Assembly: GCA_025996815.1 (NCBI GenBank)
Contig: BNTT01000121.1
Span: forward strand, 1 to 9,481
DNA from: Bacteroidia bacterium
GTDB taxonomy: Bacteria; Bacteroidota; Bacteroidia; Bacteroidales; Azobacteroidaceae
DNA: 9,481 nt
Direction: 5' to 3'
The translations under genes were made by a program, and so were the position numbers. Shown here in pieces: positions 6,537 to 9,481 of the stretch; the first letter of the stretch is position 1; the number at the start of each line of letters is the position of its first letter. The notes below the pieces were generated by a model, which did not search any database, had not been told where the DNA came from, and saw only the letters and a list, made by a program, of their open reading frames with translations.

Positions 6537-7664
6537 ATGAAACTATTCGAAGTATATCCATTATTCGACATAAACATTGTCAAAGGCGAAGGATGCTATG
6601 TTTACGATGACAAAGGGAATAAATATCTTGACCTTTACGGTGGTCACGCCGTTATTTCGGTCGGTCATTCGCACCCGTATTATGTGTCCAAAGTGACGAA
6701 CCAACTGAATCAACTTGGGTTTTATTCCAATTCGGTTGTGAATACTTTGCAGCAGGAAGTTGCTCAGAAATTGGGCGAACAGTGCGGATACCCCGATTAC
6801 TCCTTATTTCTAATCAATTCAGGTGCCGAAGCCAACGAAAACGCCATCAAATTGGCATCGTTCCACAATGGACGGAAAAAAGTATTGGCTTTCAAAAAGG
6901 CGTTTCACGGGCGTACATCGGCATCGGTGTCGGTGACGGACATTCCCGCTTATTCGGCGCCGGTGAACGAAACCGACCACGTTACTTTTGCGCCGTTCAA
7001 TGATATTGAATTTGTCAAAAAAGAGTTGGCATCGAAAGCCTTTTGCGCCGTCATTATCGAAGGAATACAAGGCGTTGCCGGCATACATATCCCCGATGAT
7101 AATTTTTTGAAACAACTTCGGGAAGTATGCTCCGAAACGGGCACCATCTTGATTTTGGACGAAATACAATCGGGATACGGTCGTTCAGGTAAATTTTTCG
7201 CCCATCAATATGCCAATATACAAGCCGATATTATCACCGTGGCAAAAGGCATTGGCAACGGGTTCCCAATGGCAGGCGTATTAATCAATCCAATGTTCAA
7301 GGCGGTGTATGGACAATTGGGAACTACTTTCGGCGGAAATCATTTGGCTTGTGCGGCAGCAAGTGCCGTGTTGGACATTCTGAAAGAGGAAAAACTGGTG
7401 GAAAATGCCCGCAACATGGGCGAATATCTGATTACGGAACTCAAAAAGTTCCCGCAAATAAAAGAAGTCCGCGGACGAGGTCTGATTATCGGAATGGAAT
7501 TTGAAACGCCGGTCAAAGAACTGCGCACAAAACTTCTTTTTGAAGAAAAAGTATTCACCGGCGCCACCGGAACAAACGTAATCCGCTTATTACCACCGCT
7601 TTGCGTAACCAAAGAACTCGCCGAAGAGTTTTTGGTGCGCTTCAAAAAAGTGCTGTCGAAATAA
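6537..7664 (+). CDS. argD: N-acylornithine aminotransferase
   Basis: 375-aa PLP enzyme, class III aminotransferase, converting N-acyl-glutamate semialdehyde plus glutamate to N-acylornithine. Seen: NSGAEANENA (94-103) for the PLP phosphate, KAFHGRT (121-127), the PLP-nitrogen-binding aspartate in DEIQSGYGRSG (208-218), and the Schiff-base lysine K237 in ITVAKGIGNGFP. Length is normal. It starts 17 bp after argC and is the last gene of the operon. The substrate is probably the acetyl or succinyl form; in Bacteroides the downstream transcarbamylase is known to use succinylornithine. No terminator follows its stop directly. The nearest good one is at 7814-7850. Confidence 0.95.
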   Translation: MKLFEVYPLFDINIVKGEGCYVYDDKGNKYLDLYGGHAVISVGHSHPYYVSKVTNQLNQLGFYSNSVVNTLQQEVAQKLGEQCGYPDYSLFLINSGAEANENAIKLASFHNGRKKVLAFKKAFHGRTSASVSVTDIPAYSAPVNETDHVTFAPFNDIEFVKKELASKAFCAVIIEGIQGVAGIHIPDDNFLKQLREVCSETGTILILDEIQSGYGRSGKFFAHQYANIQADIITVAKGIGNGFPMAGVLINPMFKAVYGQLGTTFGGNHLACAAASAVLDILKEEKLVENARNMGEYLITELKKFPQIKEVRGRGLIIGMEFETPVKELRTKLLFEEKVFTGATGTNVIRLLPPLCVTKELAEEFLVRFKKVLSK

Positions 7665-7694
7665 ACATAATATGAAATGATTATCTGCGAATTG

Positions 7695-7725
7695 TTTGGT
7701 TAATCAAAAAAATGTTGTACCTTTG
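7695..7725 (+). promoter_or_regulatory. Orphan Bacteroidetes promoter facing the nuclease gene
   Basis: TTTG (7695-7698), 19 bases, then TACCTTTG (7718-7725): a textbook match to the phylum's promoter, the best in the window. It points right, predicting a start near 7730. The next gene in that direction is on the opposite strand, so it has no protein-coding target within the window. Confidence 0.65.
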
Positions 7726-7729
7726 CATT

Positions 7730-7850
7730 ACCATTAAGAGCAGAAAGGGCGCTGGCGGCTGCGGATTATTCCGCAGGACTGACGGTAGATTGACCGCCTA
7801 CCAATGGTATTTTAACTCTTATGTCATTGAATTTGGCATAAGAGTTTTTT
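7730..7850 (+). ncRNA. Candidate structured small RNA, antisense to the nuclease gene's 3' end
   Basis: The stretch from a predicted start near 7730 to an intrinsic terminator would make an RNA of about 120 nt. It can fold: TACCATT (7729-7735) pairs with AATGGTA (7803-7809) as a closing stem, GGCGG (7754-7758) with CCGCC (7794-7798), and CTGCGG (7759-7764) with CCGCAG (7771-7776) around a 6-nt loop. It is GC-rich in AT-rich surroundings and has no ATG-initiated frame longer than six codons. From 7766 on it is antisense to the last 85 bases of the nuclease-like gene. It does not resemble 4.5S, 6S, tmRNA or RNase P RNA. The GC-rich part could instead be decayed Ala/Ser-rich coding sequence of the opposite strand. 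Confidence 0.4.
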
Positions 7851-8257
7851 CTTTGACTGAAAAATGACTTATGAAGCACAATTTTTGCATTTTCATTATC
7901 CACTCCAACAACGACAGTTCCCCAATTTTTGTATTGCTTCACAAAAACTATTGATAAATTTGCTTTACTATCGTCTAAAAACACGCCGTCGGGGTTACTT
8001 AAAATCACCTGTATATCATCATAATCTTCAATTTTCACTTCGGGATGATGATTGACGGCATGGTCAATAAAATAGCCTTTCCCTGAATAGACGCGATTAT
8101 CAGTGATATTGTCGCCAAGATACGGTAAATATACAGAGTCTATATAGGCAATAGGCTCTAATACGTTGCCAAATTCGGCAAATAGTTCTTCCCGCGTTTT
8201 CCCTTTCGCCTTGTTAAGGTTTTCCTCCGACAACCAATTCTTGATAAGTTCTTGCAT
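7766..8257 (-). CDS. Solo PBECR/MuF-type nuclease-like toxin domain protein
   Basis: 163-aa protein without signal peptide. It resembles, from memory, the C-terminal nuclease-fold domains (PBECR group, related to barnase/EndoU/colicin E5-D/RelE) carried by phage MuF head proteins and mobile elements in Bacteroidetes. Visible marks: H66 in FIDHAVNHHPE (63-73), the DDIQVILSNPDGVF strand (80-93), K107 in VFVKQY, and HKSFF (129-133), followed by a short tail ending STVSPAE. No MuF head domain precedes it; residues 1-60 form a helical lead (MQELIKNWLSEENLNKAKGK). After the stop the same frame continues with SAAASALSALNGN and ends at 7700, as if the tail were once longer. No antitoxin or immunity gene is obvious beside it. 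Family call moderate, toxin activity inferred. Confidence 0.55.
   Translation of the reverse strand: MQELIKNWLSEENLNKAKGKTREELFAEFGNVLEPIAYIDSVYLPYLGDNITDNRVYSGKGYFIDHAVNHHPEVKIEDYDDIQVILSNPDGVFLDDSKANLSIVFVKQYKNWGTVVVGVDNENAKIVLHKSFFSQRKNSYAKFNDIRVKIPLVGGQSTVSPAE
7814..7850 (+). terminator. Intrinsic terminator, plus strand
   Basis: AACTCTTATG (7814-7823) pairs perfectly with CATAAGAGTT (7837-7846). The helix can extend by TCA/TGG (7824-7826 with 7834-7836, one wobble). The run of six T at 7845-7850 overlaps the end of the stem. It has no T-run on the minus strand, so it acts only rightward. It lies inside the coding sequence of the convergent nuclease-like gene and could end both the candidate small RNA and read-through from argD. 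Confidence 0.65.
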
Positions 8258-8299
8258 TGTGTATGTTACATTATTTGATAAACCATCTCAAATCAGTTG

Positions 8300-8307
8300 C
8301 AAAGATA
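8300..8307 (-). promoter_or_regulatory. -7 box of the nuclease-like gene
   Basis: On the minus strand the sequence is TATCTTTG, an exact TAnnTTTG match, giving a leader of about 35 bases before the ATG at 8257. No TTG is seen at the -33 distance. It suggests that this gene is transcribed separately from the PIN pair upstream. Confidence 0.5.
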
Positions 8308-8342
8308 CAATATATTTTGCGATTATCCGTAATCATAAAAAA

Positions 8343-8757
8343 TTAATCAGATAAAGAAACAACAAAATCCCAAAAATCACGTGGCGAGAGAATGTGCGTA
8401 TTTTTATATTTTGGTATGGTAAAATCGGAAAAATTGCCTGTAACCAAAAAGGCGGCACGGCTTTCTTCGGCTAATTCCAACAGTTTGTTGTCGCTTTTAT
8501 CTTTCAACAAATCAATTTTAATTGTTGGCATATAAAAAGTTGCGTTTTTATAGACATAGTTTAGCACAATTTGAGAATTTTGCAAAAATAAAGGTACTTT
8601 TGCAAATTTAGGACGAGCCAAAACATTGGCATATTCAGTAAACAATTCATCAGACAGACACAGTTCATAATTATTGTTCAAAAACTATATAATGCGGGTA
8701 ACTGTTTTGAATTAATGCAGAAACAATTACGTTAGTATCCAGAATAACCTTTTTCAT
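8343..8757 (-). pseudogene. PIN-domain toxin, frameshifted
   Basis: PIN-fold RNase toxin of a VapBC-like pair, split in two frames. The ATG at 8757 begins MKKVILDTNVIVSALIQNSY, the normal PIN N-terminus with the first catalytic aspartate D7, but the frame stops after 28 codons (TAA at 8673-8671). The rest continues in another frame from about 8681 to the stop at 8343: YELCLSDELFTEYANVLARP, then DKSDNKLLELAEESRAAFLV with the later acidic residues, and TGNFSDF. The break lies near a run of five A at 8680-8684 (plus strand); a lost base or a slightly larger deletion would explain it. The start overlaps the antitoxin stop (ATGA, 8754-8757). PIN toxins are metal-dependent endoribonucleases. As read, no complete toxin is made, unless this is a sequencing error. 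Confidence 0.78.
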
Positions 8758-8966
8758 TTTCTTGCTGCGCTGATTTCCTGCGAAATATCGCTTGCCGTCA
8801 AGCTCGAAAGATTATATTTTGCAGCATAATCTACACTGTTTTTCAATGCCTGCAACGTAATTTGCTTTTCGACAGCATCTGTTAGTTCCGAAAAAGACAG
8901 ATTTTCTTTTTCAAATCCAAAAGTGCTGTATTCCAAATCCGAAACTTTAATACTTAATGTTTTCAT
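8754..8966 (-). CDS. Antitoxin of the PIN toxin pair
   Basis: 70-aa protein starting MKTLSIKVSD, followed by a helical, acidic region (FEKENLSFSELTDAVEKQ, about 19-36) and a C-terminal helix ending QEISAARK. The N-terminal strand could be a ribbon-type DNA-binding or dimerisation element, but I cannot assign a fold. The role rests on context: it is directly upstream of a PIN-domain toxin, overlaps its start by ATGA, and has its own promoter at 9027-9057. Antitoxins of such pairs bind the toxin and usually repress the operon. It is intact although the toxin partner is broken. Confidence 0.65.
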   Translation of the reverse strand: MKTLSIKVSDLEYSTFGFEKENLSFSELTDAVEKQITLQALKNSVDYAAKYNLSSLTASDISQEISAARK

Positions 8967-9026
8967 ATTTTTTGTTACAATTTTTATGCAAATTTTAAAA
9001 TAAACAGGTATAACTTAATGTCGCTG

Positions 9027-9057
9027 CAAAGGTAGACATTTTTTGTTAGGTATGCAA
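9027..9057 (-). promoter_or_regulatory. Promoter of the PIN toxin-antitoxin pair
   Basis: On the minus strand TTG (9057-9055), 20 bases, then TACCTTTG (9034-9027), a good match to the Bacteroidetes consensus. Transcription would start near 9021 and leave a leader of about 55 bases before the ATG at 8966. Confidence 0.6.
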
Positions 9058-9077
9058 TACGATATTCATAAACGCAA

Positions 9078-9260
9078 TCACACGCCCCATGTTTGGCGTA
9101 CCTCTAAATGATTAGTGAAATACTCTACTGCGTTGGAGTAATCACCTTGATTCAAGGCTTCCCAACCTTTTTCTGCATCAGTACTCTGAGCATACATGTT
9201 CCCTTGCGGAACGGATAGTGACATGAAGCTCACTAAGCCAATAAAAAATGACTTTTTCAT
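9078..9260 (-). CDS. Short secreted TPR-like protein, probably truncated
   Basis: 60-aa protein. Residues 1-25 form a signal peptide (MKKSFFIGLVSFMSLS, with MYAQ before the likely cleavage site). They are followed by AEKGWEALNQGDYSNAVEYF, which is the A helix and turn of a tetratricopeptide repeat (G-x-A-L-x-x-G-D-Y pattern). The frame then ends abruptly in RQTWGV, before even one 34-residue repeat is complete, so a 3' part of the gene is probably lost. The start overlaps the stop of the preceding 67-aa gene (ATGA, 9257-9260). Secreted TPR proteins usually serve as interaction scaffolds; this fragment is unlikely to do so. Confidence 0.5.
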   Translation of the reverse strand: MKKSFFIGLVSFMSLSVPQGNMYAQSTDAEKGWEALNQGDYSNAVEYFTNHLEVRQTWGV

Positions 9261-9460
9261 TTATTTTTATTTGTTGATTTCTTGAAATCTATTATTAATG
9301 AAACAAATTCAGTGAAAAATTCATATATTTCTTCTGTTTCGTTTATTATTTCCATTCCTTGCATACAATAAGATTGAATACTTATTGCAAAGTTGCTTTT
9401 TAGTATGTTGACCAACTTTTCATATTGCTCATCAGATAAATATTCTCTAAAGTCAATCAT
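9257..9460 (-). CDS. Hypothetical 67-aa protein
   Basis: I do not recognise this protein. It starts MIDFREYLSDEQYEKLVNIL, is acidic at the N-terminus, has a central segment with one cysteine (NFAISIQSYCMQGME), and ends in a lysine/asparagine-rich tail. It has no signal peptide. A hydrophobic stretch near the end (FFTEFVSLIIDF) is too short and too charged for a clear membrane span. It overlaps the next gene by ATGA, so the two would be co-translated. The ATG at 9460 is the only good start; its promoter lies beyond the window edge. Composition is AT-rich like the rest of this tract. Confidence 0.5.
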   Translation of the reverse strand: MIDFREYLSDEQYEKLVNILKSNFAISIQSYCMQGMEIINETEEIYEFFTEFVSLIIDFKKSTNKNK

Positions 9461-9481
9461 GTTACGGGTAAAATTGGAATA

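Noticed and set aside
7741..7810. SRP (4.5S) or 6S RNA in the GC-rich stretch
   Set aside because: The conserved SRP core with its GGAA loop is absent, and the fold lacks the long central bubble expected of 6S RNA.
9082..9099. ACGCC...GGCGT hairpin as a terminator or attachment site
   Set aside because: Only a 5-bp stem with no T-run and no matching partner copy in the window; too weak to call.
1..9481. CRISPR arrays, tRNA or rRNA genes, transposases, integrases
   Set aside because: I looked for spaced direct repeats, tRNA arms with T-loop sequence, and transposase or recombinase motifs, and found none.

Overview
The window looks like a chromosomal piece of a Bacteroidetes bacterium, most likely order Bacteroidales. 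The reasons are the promoter signature of that phylum (a -7 box TAnnTTTG, several times with TTG about 19-20 bases upstream), the absence of strong Shine-Dalgarno sequences, and a gene run (GNAT acyltransferase, argG, argC, argD) that matches the arginine cluster of Bacteroides and relatives. I cannot name the genus.

Layout. Positions 1-829 (minus) hold the N-terminal 276 codons of an elongation factor G paralogue. It keeps a P-loop but has DTPGS where active EF-G has DTPGH, so it resembles the Bacteroides EF-G2 type. An AT-rich divergent intergenic region (830-971) follows, with a perfect 16-bp palindrome and a -7 box. From 972 to 7664 everything reads on the plus strand: a GNAT-family protein that is probably the N-acylglutamate synthase, a 66-aa putative antitoxin, a zeta-toxin-like P-loop kinase, a secreted TlpA/thioredoxin-like protein, argG, argC and argD. 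The first three genes are joined by two ATGA overlaps, argG and argC overlap by 11 bp, and the remaining gaps are 77, 15 and 17 bp, so the run can be read as one operon. The antitoxin-zeta pair and the TlpA gene separate GNAT from argG, which I remember as adjacent in Bacteroides. They look like an insertion into the arginine operon.

Positions 7665-9481 form an accessory tract on the minus strand. It has a solo nuclease-like protein resembling the C-terminal toxin domains of phage MuF proteins (PBECR-like), a PIN-domain toxin-antitoxin pair whose toxin is frameshifted, and two coupled small genes: a 67-aa unknown and a short secreted TPR-like protein that looks truncated. Facing the nuclease gene is a well-formed plus-strand promoter (7695-7725). 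It is followed by GC-rich sequence able to fold and by a strong intrinsic terminator (7814-7850), which together outline a possible small antisense RNA of about 120 nt.

How the genes fit together: GNAT, ArgC and ArgD would carry glutamate through acylated intermediates to acylornithine, and ArgG would make argininosuccinate from citrulline late in the pathway. In Bacteroides the acyl group is known to be succinyl at the transcarbamylase step, so the same may hold here. The toxin modules appear to be guests around and inside this housekeeping operon.
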